64,000 bases of DNA from Kurthia massiliensis (GTDB taxonomy: Bacteria; Bacillota; Bacilli; Bacillales_A; Planococcaceae): positions 96,457 through 160,456 of the forward strand of contig NZ_HE610996.1 in NCBI RefSeq assembly GCF_000285555.1. Direction: 5' to 3'. Below are positions 55,552-64,000 of the stretch, one piece after another. A model generated the notes under the pieces. That model was given only the letters and a program-made list of their open reading frames with translations. It was not told the DNA's origin and made no database searches. Every line of letters begins with the position of its first letter. Within the stretch, counting starts at the first letter, position 1. Position numbers and translations under genes: made by a program.

Positions 55552-56636
55552 TTCCCAACCTCCTGTAATAACTTGCGCAAGCGCGTATCCGCTTCTCGTG
55601 CTTCATCGGCTGAAATTTCTTGTACGAAAGGTGCTCCGACTTCATCGAGCAATACGAACTGTAACTTGCCATACTCCACTTTTTTATCTTTCATCATATA
55701 GTTCAGTAACGTTTCAAATGTAAAGTTCGATACTGCTTCAAATGGATACTCACTGCGCAATGCAAATGCTAGTACTTCTTTCGTAAAGTCATGTGATAGT
55801 TGGCTATATTTTTCACCGATCAATAACGCATAAACGATACCGATCATGACAGCCTCACCGTGTGCGACTTTCCCGAACCCAGAAGCTGCTTCAATCGCAT
55901 GGCCATAAGTATGACCGAAATTTAAAAACTTACGTACGGAATGTTCTTCCTCATCGCGTGCAACGATATCCGCTTTTACGCGAATGCCTTTTTCAAGTTG
56001 TTCAGCAAGTGCTGTACCTTCAAAGTCATAAACAGTATGTTGTAATAATGAATCTAGCCACTGACGATTCGAAATAAATGCATGTTTCACCGTTTCCGCC
56101 ATACCAGAACGTACTTCACGTTTCGGTAATGTTTCTAAAAAGCGGATATCGTAAATGACCGCTTCTGGTTGATAAAATGCACCGATCATATTTTTACCGA
56201 GTGGATGGTTAATCGCTGTTTTACCACCGACAGCTGAATCATGCGCTAAAATCGTCGTCGGAATTTGTACGAACGGTACACCACGCATAAACGTCGCAGC
56301 AACGTATCCTGTTAAGTCGCCTACTGCACCGCCACCAAATGCGAAAATCATCGTTTTACGCGTCGCTTTTTGTTCTAACAAAAATGTTTGTACAGCATAA
56401 TAATTTTCAAATGTCTTACACGCTTCTCCTGCGGGCATGACATGTACGGTAAACGGATACGGAAATGCTTTCGTAAACGTTTCTTCGTGCAATTGCCAAA
56501 CGTTTTCATCGGTTAAGACGATTAATTTATCCGCTTTTTGAATGATTGGATCAATCGATTGTATATCAGCAGTTAAATTATGATCGCCGATACGTACTTC
56601 GTATTGATGAGAAGGTGTTTCAACAGGAATGTTCAT
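55548..56636 (-). CDS. aroB: 3-dehydroquinate synthase
   Basis: A 362-aa NAD- and metal-dependent enzyme, the second step of the shikimate pathway. It has the NAD-binding FGGGAVGDLTGYVAATFMRG and the metal ligands in GMAETVKHAF and NFGHTYGHAIE. It begins two bases after the aroC stop and ends in an ATGA overlap with aroH. Motifs and length are normal. Confidence 0.97.
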   Translation of the reverse strand: MNIPVETPSHQYEVRIGDHNLTADIQSIDPIIQKADKLIVLTDENVWQLHEETFTKAFPYPFTVHVMPAGEACKTFENYYAVQTFLLEQKATRKTMIFAFGGGAVGDLTGYVAATFMRGVPFVQIPTTILAHDSAVGGKTAINHPLGKNMIGAFYQPEAVIYDIRFLETLPKREVRSGMAETVKHAFISNRQWLDSLLQHTVYDFEGTALAEQLEKGIRVKADIVARDEEEHSVRKFLNFGHTYGHAIEAASGFGKVAHGEAVMIGIVYALLIGEKYSQLSHDFTKEVLAFALRSEYPFEAVSNFTFETLLNYMMKDKKVEYGKLQFVLLDEVGAPFVQEISADEAREADTRLRKLLQEVGK

Positions 56637-56638
56637 GT

Positions 56639-57820
56639 TTAAAACTCCTTCGTATATTGTTTTAATTCATCAATTTGTTTTTTCAGTTGTGGGAATTGAT
56701 CCGCATGGAACTGCTCTAAAATCGCTTTTGCAATTTCAAATGCAATGACGTGCTCTGCAACGACTGAAGCTGCTGGTACTGCACACGCATCACTACGTTC
56801 AACGCTCGCTTTAAATGCTTCTTTCGTTTCAATATCAACTGATTGAAGCGGTTTGTAAAGCGTTGGAATTGGTTTCATCACACCACGTACGACAATTGGC
56901 ATTCCTGTAGACATACCGCCTTCAAGACCACCTAAGCGGTTCGTACGGCGTGTGTAGCCTTGTTCTTCATCCCAAATAATTTCATCATGAACTTGTGAAC
57001 CTGGTACGTGTGCCGCATCAAAACCAATACCAAATTCTACCCCTTTAAATGCGTTGATTGAAAGCATCGCTTGTGCTAGTTTACCATCTAATTTACGGTC
57101 GTAATGGACGTATGAACCAACGCCTGCTGGCATCCCTTCAACGATTACTTCGACGATACCACCGATTGAGTCGCCTGCTTTTTTCGTTGCATCAATTTTT
57201 TCGACCATTTTTGCTGACGCTTCTGCATCTGCACAGTAACAAGGGTCTGATTCAATAATCGTGCGAATTTCTTCAACAGACTTGCCAGCTGTCGCTTCTT
57301 TGCTCGCTTCGACGCCACCGATTTCCGTTACGTAGCCGACAACTTGAATACCAAGTTCAGCAAGTAGCTTTTTCGCTACAGCGCCAACAGCTACACGTAC
57401 TGTCGTTTCACGTGCTGACGAACGTTCCAAGACGTTTCGTAAATCGCGGTGACCATATTTCATGCCACCGACTAAATCTGCGTGTCCTGGACGTGGACGT
57501 GAAATTTGACGTTTAATTTCAGAAGGGTCGATATCTTCCGGTAGTGGCTCAGCACCCATAATTTTTGTCCAATGTGACCAGTCATCATTTGTGACAACGA
57601 GCGCTACTGGAGAGCCTAATGTTTTACCGTGACGTACACCTGACGTAATGGCTACTGTATCCGTTTCGATTTGCATACGACGACCACGGCCGTGACCACC
57701 TTGGCGACGTTTTAGTCCTTCGTTAATGTCTTCTGCTTTTAATGGTAATAATGAAGGAAGCCCCTCAATAATTGTCGTTAATTGCGGTCCATGTGACTCG
57801 CCTGCTGTTAAATATCTCAT
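56639..57820 (-). CDS. aroC: Chorismate synthase
   Basis: A 393-aa FMN-dependent enzyme that forms chorismate. The N-terminal signature [20 protein letters not shown] and [13 protein letters not shown] are all present. It is the first gene of the aroC-aroB-aroH-hisC-tyrA-aroA operon (aroF in B. subtilis). GGGAG is 12 bases before ATG 57820. A leftward TATAGT box near 57870 may be its promoter -10. No anti-TRAP or trp leader is visible upstream. Confidence 0.97.
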   Translation of the reverse strand: MRYLTAGESHGPQLTTIIEGLPSLLPLKAEDINEGLKRRQGGHGRGRRMQIETDTVAITSGVRHGKTLGSPVALVVTNDDWSHWTKIMGAEPLPEDIDPSEIKRQISRPRPGHADLVGGMKYGHRDLRNVLERSSARETTVRVAVGAVAKKLLAELGIQVVGYVTEIGGVEASKEATAGKSVEEIRTIIESDPCYCADAEASAKMVEKIDATKKAGDSIGGIVEVIVEGMPAGVGSYVHYDRKLDGKLAQAMLSINAFKGVEFGIGFDAAHVPGSQVHDEIIWDEEQGYTRRTNRLGGLEGGMSTGMPIVVRGVMKPIPTLYKPLQSVDIETKEAFKASVERSDACAVPAASVVAEHVIAFEIAKAILEQFHADQFPQLKKQIDELKQYTKEF

Positions 57821-57999
57821 TTGTAAACACTTTCTCCCTTCAACGCATTAAATTATATGTTTTTCACTATAACATATTTTTTAGTAAATTACAGTACTAA
57901 TTCCTATTATACACATAAATTGACTGAAATTTTTAAATATTTTAGCGGTTGTTTTTTTGCGTAGCATAATGTAAAGGTTTTCATCTTCTATCTGTATAC

Positions 58000-58028
58000 A
58001 AAAAAGAACACTCCGACAATTCGGAATG
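58000..58028 (-). terminator. Terminator of cheR
   Basis: Leftward, CATTCCGA pairs with TCGGAGTG (one G-U) around ATTG, followed by TTCTTTTTT. The 170 bases beyond it, up to aroC, are AT-rich with no ORF. Confidence 0.8.
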
Positions 58029-58056
58029 CCCTCGTTCGATCATTGAGAAACGTAAC

Positions 58057-58830
58057 CTATGATTTTTTACGATAGAAAAACGTATCTTCAATTTCAAAAT
58101 CGTAGCGTGCAGGATTAAAGATTTGTTCGGTGCTACCAACAAATAGCACGCCACCTGGACGTAATGCTTTGCTAAAGTTCGCATAAATTTGATCTTTCGC
58201 TTCTTCTGTAAAATAGATCATGACATTACGACAAACGATTAAGTCAAAGCCTGATTCGTAATTGTCTTTTAGTAAGTTGTGGTTTTTAAAGGCGACTGTA
58301 TTTTTAATGTCGTTTGATACTTTATAAAAAGCGCCTTCTTGTGTGAAATATTTATGTTTCATATCAGCAGGTACTTCTGCTAATGAACGCTCAGGATAAA
58401 TACCTGCTTTTGCTTTCGCAATCGCGTTGTTATCTAAATCCGTTGCTTTAATATTTACTTGAGATAACGGCACGTGCTTTGATAATACCATCGCAAGAGA
58501 ATATGGCTCTTCACCTGTCGAGCAAGCTGCACTCCACACCTTTAAACGTTTATTCTCTTTTAGCAGCCTCGGGAAGATTTTTTGGTCTAATACTTCCCAA
58601 CGTTTGCCGTTACGGTAAAACTCTGACACGTTGATCGTCATACGATCTAAAAACTCATCTAATAAAACGCGGTCACTATCGATCGCCTTGAAAAAATCTA
58701 CAAAGTTTTTGTAGCCTTTTTTCTCGTATAGTGACGTCAAACGTCTTTTCATTTGTGCTTCTTTATATAAAGCTAAATCAATGCCTGTTTTTCGTTTAAT
58801 ACTTTCCACAAACTGTTCGTAATCTGTCAT
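58057..58830 (-). CDS. cheR: Chemotaxis glutamate methyltransferase CheR
   Basis: A 257-aa SAM-dependent enzyme that methylates glutamates of chemoreceptors and sets adaptation. The N-terminal helical domain (about 1-75) is followed by a methyltransferase domain with [27 protein letters not shown] and [10 protein letters not shown]. It lies between ndk and aroC, as in B. subtilis. Together with CheX at 20 kb it suggests a chemotactic, motile cell. Confidence 0.95.
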   Translation of the reverse strand: MTDYEQFVESIKRKTGIDLALYKEAQMKRRLTSLYEKKGYKNFVDFFKAIDSDRVLLDEFLDRMTINVSEFYRNGKRWEVLDQKIFPRLLKENKRLKVWSAACSTGEEPYSLAMVLSKHVPLSQVNIKATDLDNNAIAKAKAGIYPERSLAEVPADMKHKYFTQEGAFYKVSNDIKNTVAFKNHNLLKDNYESGFDLIVCRNVMIYFTEEAKDQIYANFSKALRPGGVLFVGSTEQIFNPARYDFEIEDTFFYRKKS

Positions 58831-58886
58831 AAGTCCTCGTTTCCTTCCCTAAAGTCCTATATTCATTATACTCTATTGTGAAATAT

Positions 58887-58922
58887 AAAAAAAGCGAAGT
58901 CGAAATTTCGACTTCGCTTTTT
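58887..58922 (-). terminator. Terminator of ndk
   Basis: A 26-base perfect palindrome (58893-58918, stem AGCGAAGTCGAAA), flanked by A and T runs. Confidence 0.92.
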
Positions 58923-58936
58923 GAAATGGCTTCGAA

Positions 58937-59356
58937 TTAGTGTAATTCGCCTTCAGTGAAGAATAAACCGATTTCGCGTTCTGCAGCTGCTAATGAGTCA
59001 GAACCGTGGATTACGTTGTGAGATACTGTAGTTGAGTAGTCACCGCGGATTGTTCCTGGTTGAGATTCAGCAGGGTTAGTAGCGCCCATCATAAGACGTG
59101 CTACAGAGATAACGTTTTCGCCTTCCCATACCATTGCGAATACTGGACCAGAAGTGATGAATTCTACTAATTCACCGAAGAATGGACGTTCAGCGTGCTC
59201 AGCGTAGTGTTTTTCAGCAAGCTCTTGAGAGATTTGCATAAGTTTTGCGCCTTTAAGTTCGAAACCTTTACGTTCGAAACGATCTACGATATCACCAACT
59301 AATTGACGTTTAACGCCGTCTGGTTTTACCATTAAAAATGTTTTTTGGATAGCCAT
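58937..59356 (-). CDS. ndk: Nucleoside diphosphate kinase
   Basis: A 139-aa enzyme that balances nucleoside triphosphates through a phosphohistidine. The signature [16 protein letters not shown] contains the active-site His, and KPDGVKR near the N-terminus binds the nucleotide. Strong codon bias suggests high expression. It has its own terminator and sits between hepT and cheR in the conserved order. Confidence 0.97.
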   Translation of the reverse strand: MAIQKTFLMVKPDGVKRQLVGDIVDRFERKGFELKGAKLMQISQELAEKHYAEHAERPFFGELVEFITSGPVFAMVWEGENVISVARLMMGATNPAESQPGTIRGDYSTTVSHNVIHGSDSLAAAEREIGLFFTEGELH

Positions 59357-59455
59357 GTTTAATTACACTCCTTCAAGTTATATACAGGTTTTAGACCCAG
59401 ATTAAATAGTATCATTGAATAATACAAGATTCAACAAAATATATACGAGAAACGC

Positions 59456-60430
59456 CTAAAATTTACGTTTTCCCATGTATGATGCAATATCTTTCAGTGA
59501 TTTTTTCACTTTATGATCTGGTAATGCATCTAATTCACGCAATGCCTTTTGTAAATATAGTTCTGCGACGTGTTGTGCGCGCTTCATCGCATCTGACTTA
59601 CGCATTAAGCGCAACATTTCTTGACGTTCTGCTTCCGTCATCTCACCTGTCAATGCGCGCTCCATTAACGGTTTAATTGCCGCATCGCTACGTGCATACA
59701 ATGCAGGTAACGTCACGTTTCCTTGCATTAAATCACTACCTGCTGGTTTGCCGAGCTTTTTATCTGATGACGTAAAGTCTAAAATATCGTCCATTATTTG
59801 GAAGTTCATGCCGACATAGTAACCGAATCGTTCTAAGTGCCATGCTGTGCGTTTGTCAGTACCTGCTGCAATGGCACCTAAGCGACAACTCGTTGAAATT
59901 AAAATCGCTGTTTTGCGTTTAATGCGGCGGAAATAATCACGTAAGTTTTGATCAAGCGTACGCTTATCTTCCACTTGCAAAATTTCACCGATACAAATTT
60001 CAACCATCGTTTTCGACAACACTTCATGTGCTTCTGCATCGTCGACATACGTCATATGCTCCAACGCCTTCGCAAAAATAAAGTCACCGTCATACATTGC
60101 AATTCGGTTATTAAATTGTGCCTTTACCGTTGGACGGCCTCTTCGCATTTCTGAATTATCAATGACATCATCATGTACGAGCGAGCCCATATGGATGAGC
60201 TCAAGCGGTACAGCTACGTGCTTGATTTTTTGGATATCGTAATGTCCAAATTTTGCCGCAAGCAAAACAAAAACTGGGCGAATGCGTTTTCCCCCAGCCT
60301 GTAATAGATGTAAAGAAGCCTCATTCAGAAAGTGTGAAGACGAGCCCACCGCTATTTCTAATTCTTTTTCGATGACATCAATATCCGACTTTAAGTCAGC
60401 ATAAAGCATTTTTAGCTTCATCTTTTCCAC
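59456..60430 (-). CDS. hepT: Heptaprenyl diphosphate synthase component II
   Basis: The 324-aa catalytic subunit. The first aspartate-rich motif is DDVID (VHDDVIDNSEMRRGRPT) and the second DDILD (QIMDDILDFTSSD). With HepS it condenses farnesyl and isopentenyl diphosphates into the C35 menaquinone side chain. The start is GTG 60430, seven bases after AGAAGG. It is downstream of menG in the operon hepS-menG-hepT. Confidence 0.95.
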   Translation of the reverse strand: MEKMKLKMLYADLKSDIDVIEKELEIAVGSSSHFLNEASLHLLQAGGKRIRPVFVLLAAKFGHYDIQKIKHVAVPLELIHMGSLVHDDVIDNSEMRRGRPTVKAQFNNRIAMYDGDFIFAKALEHMTYVDDAEAHEVLSKTMVEICIGEILQVEDKRTLDQNLRDYFRRIKRKTAILISTSCRLGAIAAGTDKRTAWHLERFGYYVGMNFQIMDDILDFTSSDKKLGKPAGSDLMQGNVTLPALYARSDAAIKPLMERALTGEMTEAERQEMLRLMRKSDAMKRAQHVAELYLQKALRELDALPDHKVKKSLKDIASYMGKRKF

Positions 60431-60448
60431 TTGAATACCTTCTCCCGC

Positions 60449-61156
60449 CTATTGTTGTTTTTTGTGGCCAATGTGTACTGCTGCAGCGCCACCGCTATAT
60501 GGTTTATAAGACACGTCTACCATGCCAGCTTTTTCGAACATTTTTTTCAATTGTTTTACGCCTGGGAAAGCATTCGCAGATTCTTGTAACCAAGAATACT
60601 CTTTATAGCTTTTCGCAAATACTTTACCGAAGATCGGCATAATGTAGTTGAAGTATAGACGGAATAATTGGCGGTAGCCTGGAATTTCCGATTGTGATGT
60701 TTCAAGACATACGACTTTACCACCCGGTTTTACGACGCGATTCATTTCGCGTAATGCTTGTAAATAATCCGGTACGTTACGTAAGCCGAAACCGACTGTT
60801 ACGTAGTCAAAAGTATTGTCTTCAAACGGAAGCTCCATCGCATTCCCTTGAATTAACGTAATGTTGTCGATATGTTTTGTTTTTTCGATGCCGACATTTA
60901 GCATGTTTTGGCTGAAATCTAATCCGTACGCTTCGCCTGTTGGACCGACTGCTTCTGACATCGCAATCGTCCAATCTGCTGTACCGCAGCATACGTCAAG
61001 TGATTTAGAACCTGGTTTTACAGCCATGCGCGCCATTGTATCTTTACGCCATAATTTATGCAATTGGAAACTGATAACAGAGTTCATTTTGTCATAGCTT
61101 CCAGAAATGTTTTCAAATACTTCGTGTACGCGTTGTTCTTTTGTTTGTTGTGCCAT
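60449..61156 (-). CDS. menG: Demethylmenaquinone methyltransferase
   Basis: A 235-aa class I SAM methyltransferase (UbiE/MenG) that performs the last step of menaquinone synthesis. Conserved parts include [13 protein letters not shown], the SAM loop [10 protein letters not shown] and the [12 protein letters not shown] motif. It is flanked by the two subunits of heptaprenyl diphosphate synthase, so tail synthesis and final methylation are cotranscribed. Confidence 0.96.
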   Translation of the reverse strand: MAQQTKEQRVHEVFENISGSYDKMNSVISFQLHKLWRKDTMARMAVKPGSKSLDVCCGTADWTIAMSEAVGPTGEAYGLDFSQNMLNVGIEKTKHIDNITLIQGNAMELPFEDNTFDYVTVGFGLRNVPDYLQALREMNRVVKPGGKVVCLETSQSEIPGYRQLFRLYFNYIMPIFGKVFAKSYKEYSWLQESANAFPGVKQLKKMFEKAGMVDVSYKPYSGGAAAVHIGHKKQQ

Positions 61157-61176
61157 TATTAAGTGTCACCCTTCTC

Positions 61177-61923
61177 TTAATTCGTTTTTAGCTCATGAAT
61201 GCGACTTACAATCCATTCTTTCACATCGTCATGCAATATTGGAGAAGTGGAAACAACATTTTCATAAGTTGTAGCGAGCTGCTCATATGCTTCTCGTAAT
61301 AACGCTGCTACATTATCGTTTGTTTTTGCAAGTGCGTCGGTAAAACGCGTTGTCGTGCCGTTAGATAATGCAGCGATTTCCTCTGCAAGTCTCTTTAGTA
61401 ATAAGCCACTTTGTGCAAATGGCGTGTAGTGTTCTAGATGATAATGCTTAAAGAAATGACGAATTGAATCGCTCTCAATTGTTTTGAGCGCCTCAAGCCA
61501 CATGTCGAGTGATTGATGAATCGGTTCATATAGCTTTGCTTTTTCTTCACTAATTGTCGCAACAGATGCTGTAATCGTTCGAATCAATAGGACGTCGCCT
61601 ACTTCGGCAAGCGTTGCATAATAAACGCCACTATACAAGTCGCCCGCAAGTACAGCTAATTGCTGCGCCTTTGATGTCGCATCCTGTTCTTCAATCAAGT
61701 CATGCGTATTTAAAGCTGCCATATTAATCGCGACACCCATTGCTGCAAGCTGTTGCTTGTCAGTCCATGGCTCGCCGTTTAATGCAGGCAATAACAAATA
61801 GAGCAATTCATCATCTGAAACAACTGGTTGACCTGTATATTCAAGGAGCGTTCTATGATGCAATTTTTTGAAAATATTTTGTTTAAACTGTGCTACTTTT
61901 TGTTCGATAGTTGTTGCAATCAT
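61177..61923 (-). CDS. hepS: Heptaprenyl diphosphate synthase component I
   Basis: The 248-aa non-catalytic subunit, all helical and without Asp-rich motifs. The segment AVLAGDLYSGVYYATLAEVGD, which recalls prenyltransferase helices, is typical of HepS. It determines product chain length together with HepT. The sequence is fast-evolving, but the place between mtrB and menG confirms it. ATG 61923 follows GGAG. Confidence 0.9.
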   Translation of the reverse strand: MIATTIEQKVAQFKQNIFKKLHHRTLLEYTGQPVVSDDELLYLLLPALNGEPWTDKQQLAAMGVAINMAALNTHDLIEEQDATSKAQQLAVLAGDLYSGVYYATLAEVGDVLLIRTITASVATISEEKAKLYEPIHQSLDMWLEALKTIESDSIRHFFKHYHLEHYTPFAQSGLLLKRLAEEIAALSNGTTTRFTDALAKTNDNVAALLREAYEQLATTYENVVSTSPILHDDVKEWIVSRIHELKTN

Positions 61924-61956
61924 AAAATTTCTCCATTCAGTTCATTTCCTCAAAAA

Positions 61957-62178
61957 CTATTTTTTCGGACCGCTATACATTACGCCGTGCGCTGTTTGAA
62001 TTTCCGCTTGACCACGGATTTTCATCGCTGACGTATTTTCGGTGAATTGTGCGATCATCACTTCGCCATTGTCTAGCTTTTCAGAGTGATGAAATTTCGT
62101 ATCGTCGCCGCGAGTTAAGCCGATCACGTGAACGCCATCTTCTTCCGCACGAATAACGACATAATCATTTTGTGACAT
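61957..62178 (-). CDS. mtrB: Tryptophan RNA-binding attenuation protein TRAP
   Basis: A 73-aa protein that forms an 11-mer ring and binds tryptophan and (G/U)AG-repeat RNA. It matches B. subtilis TRAP closely: [21 protein letters not shown], then [15 protein letters not shown], with the RNA-contact Lys, Lys and Arg in place. I start it at ATG 62178 behind AAAGGAG; a frame extension to 62199 is weaker. Its classic target, the trp operon, is absent from the expected place between aroH and hisC. Confidence 0.95.
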   Translation of the reverse strand: MSQNDYVVIRAEEDGVHVIGLTRGDDTKFHHSEKLDNGEVMIAQFTENTSAMKIRGQAEIQTAHGVMYSGPKK

Positions 62179-62238
62179 GTCTACCGCTCCTTTATTCAAA
62201 GTTTGCTTTCTCTATCATATCATAAAAATAGGTCTATT

Positions 62239-62832
62239 TTAAGACATTTGAATGAATGACAAAATTTCTGAACGTTTTACTTCATCGGTCTCAAATACGC
62301 CTTTCGCAACCGTTGTAATCGTTTTTGCACCTGGCTTTTTAATGCCTCGCATTGTCATACACATGTGCTCTGCTTCAATCACGACATACACACCTTGTGG
62401 ATTTAACTTTTCTTCTAAGATTTCTGCCACTTCTGACGTAATACGTTCTTGCAATTGTGGTCGACGGGCAACTGTATCTACCGTACGCGCTAATTTGCTT
62501 AGACCAGCAACAACACCATTTTGTGGAATGTAAGCGACATGGGCTTTACCGTAAAATGGTACGAGATGGTGTTCGCACATTGAGAAGAAAGGAATATCTT
62601 TTACGAGTACAACTTCATCGTGTCCTTCGTGGAAAACTGTTTCAAAATATTCACGTGCATCCGTGTGCAAACCTGCAAACATTTCGGCATACATTTTTGC
62701 AACGCGTTTCGGTGTATCCGCTAAGCCTTCACGAGTTGGATCTTCCCCAACTGCTTCTAAAATCATTGTGACAGCTTGCTTTATTTTATCTAAATCAACT
62801 TTTTTATTTGTCTGTTCTGTCGTGTTTGTCAA
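62239..62832 (-). CDS. folE: GTP cyclohydrolase I (FolE1)
   Basis: A 197-aa enzyme that converts GTP to dihydroneopterin triphosphate, the entry to folate. Zinc ligands are in [11 protein letters not shown] and [10 protein letters not shown], and the catalytic region [13 protein letters not shown] is intact. The start is TTG 62832 with GGAGG nine bases before it. It pairs with mtrB as the mtrAB operon of B. subtilis. Confidence 0.96.
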   Translation of the reverse strand: MTNTTEQTNKKVDLDKIKQAVTMILEAVGEDPTREGLADTPKRVAKMYAEMFAGLHTDAREYFETVFHEGHDEVVLVKDIPFFSMCEHHLVPFYGKAHVAYIPQNGVVAGLSKLARTVDTVARRPQLQERITSEVAEILEEKLNPQGVYVVIEAEHMCMTMRGIKKPGAKTITTVAKGVFETDEVKRSEILSFIQMS

Positions 62833-62972
62833 TGTTTCGTTCCTCCATATAAAAGCAATACGTTTCTCAAACTAGATGTTAGCATAATGGCGCACTACAC
62901 GCAAAGCATGATTGACTTAAATCGCTCATAAATTTACACAATGCAACGACACTAAAATCCGAATTATGTATA

Positions 62973-63010
62973 CAAAAAAAGCCCGCATCAATTATGACCC
63001 GGACTTTTTA
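62973..63010 (-). terminator. Second terminator between hup and folE
   Basis: Leftward, AGTCCG pairs with CGGGCT (one G-U), with inner GTCA/TGAT, followed by seven T. It is tandem with the hup terminator 30 bases away; nothing coding lies between them. Confidence 0.6.
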
Positions 63011-63037
63011 CAAGAAGGTGACTAAAGCATACGCTTA

Positions 63038-63083
63038 CAAAAAAGGAACTGTGACAGGCATAATCACTCGTCACAGCTCCTTA
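63038..63083 (-). terminator. Terminator of hup
   Basis: Leftward, AAGGAGCTGTGAC pairs with GTCACAGTTCCTT (one G-U), followed by TTTT. Confidence 0.9.
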
Positions 63084-63096
63084 TGTAATGCGCAAA

Positions 63097-63372
63097 TTAA
63101 GCTTTAACCGCATCTTTAAGCGCTTTACCTGGTTTGAAAGCAGGTACTTTGCTTGCTGCGATTTCGATTTCTTCGCCAGATTGTGGGTTACGACCTTTAC
63201 GAGCCGCACGTTCACGTACTTCAAAGTTACCAAAACCGATTAATTGTACTTTATCGCCTTTTGCAAGTGCGTCTTGAATTGTTTCGAATACAGCTTCAAC
63301 CGCTTTGCTAGCGTCTTTTTTAGAAAGTTCTGCAGCTTCTGCAACAGCATTTACTAGTTCTGTTTTGTTCAT
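63097..63372 (-). CDS. hup: DNA-binding protein HU
   Basis: A 91-aa nucleoid protein (HBsu/HupA). [12 protein letters not shown], the [18 protein letters not shown] beta-arm and the C-terminal [13 protein letters not shown] are characteristic. It bends and compacts DNA and is essential in Bacillus. The start is ATG 63372 with GAGGAGGTGA upstream; the frame continues to 63381 without signal. Two tandem terminators follow, fitting a highly transcribed gene. Confidence 0.98.
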   Translation of the reverse strand: MNKTELVNAVAEAAELSKKDASKAVEAVFETIQDALAKGDKVQLIGFGNFEVRERAARKGRNPQSGEEIEIAASKVPAFKPGKALKDAVKA

Positions 63373-63415
63373 ACTAGTCACCTCCTCTCAAGGTAGTGCG
63401 AAATCATGTAAAAAG

Positions 63416-63443
63416 ATTATCACACTCCAATATTGCTATGCAA
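63416..63443 (-). promoter_or_regulatory. Candidate promoter of hup
   Basis: Leftward TTGCAT (63438-63443) and GATAAT (63416-63421) with 16-bp spacing. TGTGATAAT resembles an extended -10. A four-codon frame (ATG GTT GCA TAG) with AAAAGGAG lies just upstream. Confidence 0.5.
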
Positions 63444-63479
63444 CCATATTTATACTCCTTTTACCAACTTTCGGCAACT

Positions 63480-63569
63480 TTAACCCTCATTCGGGTAAAA
63501 TAGACCTTTTAACCTATCATAAAAGTTGATGTAGCGCGGTTTATACGTGTTTTTAACCGTTTTGTTCAT
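63480..63569 (-). CDS. Possible 29-codon ORF upstream of hup
   Basis: The frame reads MNKTVKNTYKPRYINFY then DRLKGLFYPNEG, a protein-like composition. A leftward TTGCAA-N18-CATAAT promoter lies directly before it, leaving an almost leaderless ATG and no Shine-Dalgarno. It may be chance. Confidence 0.2.
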   Translation of the reverse strand: MNKTVKNTYKPRYINFYDRLKGLFYPNEG

Positions 63570-63965
63570 ATTTTTATTATGGCGAATATCCATCGGTTTT
63601 TGCAACTAAAAACGCGGATTTTACGAAAAAAATTTATATAATAGAATACTATTAAGATGTTAAATATCCATTTATGGTTTTATTTTACATTTTATGTTTA
63701 TTCGTCAAAAAATGAACATATGTTCGCTTTTTACTGATAAATCATGTATTTTGTCGTCATTTCTTGATGTTTTGCGAAGTTATCTTAAAAAGCGTTTGTA
63801 CTTCTATATTTTCAGAATTTTATTGCAATAAAATAAAATGGTATTTTACACGACAAAATTCATAGATGTAAAACGTTGTCATATCAATAACGAACCGCTT
63901 TTTTACTGAATACGTATTCTAAAGATTTTGAGCATTTTGTATGATAATTTTTTTCAAAAAACCCC
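63570..63965. other. Long AT-rich intergenic stretch upstream of hup
   Basis: About 400 bases without a credible gene on either strand. It holds the LexA-like box at 63713-63726 and promoter-like TTGACG, TATATAAT and GATAAA strings. B. subtilis hbs also has a long upstream region with several promoters, which is the simplest reading. Confidence 0.4.
63713..63726. promoter_or_regulatory. LexA (DinR)-like box
   Basis: TGAACATATGTTCG matches the Bacillus SOS consensus CGAACRNRYGTTYG at 13 of 14 positions and contains a 12-base perfect palindrome. On the right strand it would overlap a weak TGAACA-N17-GATAAA promoter. By chance a GAAC-N4-GTTC match is expected about once in 64 kb. Confidence 0.3.
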
Positions 63966-64000
63966 AAAAAGAGCAACGATTCAATAAGAATCATTGCTCT
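63966..64000 (-). terminator. Terminator of a leftward gene beyond the window
   Basis: Leftward, GAGCAATGATTC pairs with GAATCGTTGCTC (one G-U) around TTATT, followed by TTTTT. It implies that the next gene to the right is also on the minus strand. Confidence 0.8.

Overview
The window is a single stretch of low-GC Firmicute (Bacillales) chromosome. Gene content and order follow the Bacillus subtilis yp/aro region: cspD-ypeQ-ypeP, dynA (ypbR), ypvA, ypsC, rnpB, gpsB, mrfB-mrfA, yppE, recU-ponA, ypoC-nth-dnaD-asnS-ypmB-dinG, birA-cca-bshA-mgsA-dapB, ypjC, ypjA, ypiB-ypiA, aroA-tyrA-hisC-aroH-aroB-aroC, cheR-ndk-hepT-menG-hepS-mtrB-folE-hup. Type B RNase P RNA, strong AGGAGG ribosome binding sites and many GTG/TTG starts fit this. 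I see no spore gene. The protein set suggests the Planococcaceae/Caryophanaceae (Kurthia- or Caryophanon-like), but this family guess is inference. No phage, insertion sequence, CRISPR array, rRNA or tRNA is visible.

Layout. 1-14 kb is mixed-strand metabolism: cold-shock protein (partial), CNNM transporter, aspartokinase III, YpeQ/YpeP pair, MFS pump, type II pantothenate kinase with an amidohydrolase, a squalene/phytoene-synthase-like protein, YqxD, NADP-glutamate dehydrogenase, a SAICAR-synthetase-like protein and oligoendopeptidase F. 14-27 kb holds a TerC-family protein, a double dynamin with a rhodanese, an accessory patch (Fur-box tiny ORF, CheX, a small ORF with a strong Shine-Dalgarno, an unrecognised 205-aa protein), helicase YpvA, a PAS-GGDEF-EAL protein coupled to an rRNA methyltransferase, and rnpB. 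27-46 kb is the conserved cell-division, repair and cell-wall block, then the bacillithiol/lysine/biotin cluster. 46-51 kb carries membrane and envelope proteins, including an NlpC/P60 hydrolase behind a WalR-type box. 51-63 kb is a long leftward run for chorismate, tyrosine and menaquinone synthesis, ending upstream at HU.

How genes connect: aroC/B/H/A feed chorismate to tyrA-hisC and to menaquinone, while hepS-menG-hepT make the heptaprenyl tail and its final methylation; gpsB, ponA, dynA and the NlpC enzyme act on envelope and division; mrfAB, recU, nth and the DinG proteins repair DNA; lysC and dapB serve lysine and diaminopimelate synthesis.

Most interesting points: parts of the conserved order are missing (trp genes while their regulator TRAP is present; qcrABC; bshB1 and ypjD); a near-perfect Fur box precedes a 29-residue membrane ORF; a WalR box precedes the NlpC gene; a leader ORF overlaps the TTG start of the CNNM transporter; two enzyme-family members have altered catalytic motifs (squalene-synthase-like and PurC-like). 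I did not find a clearly novel multi-gene system.
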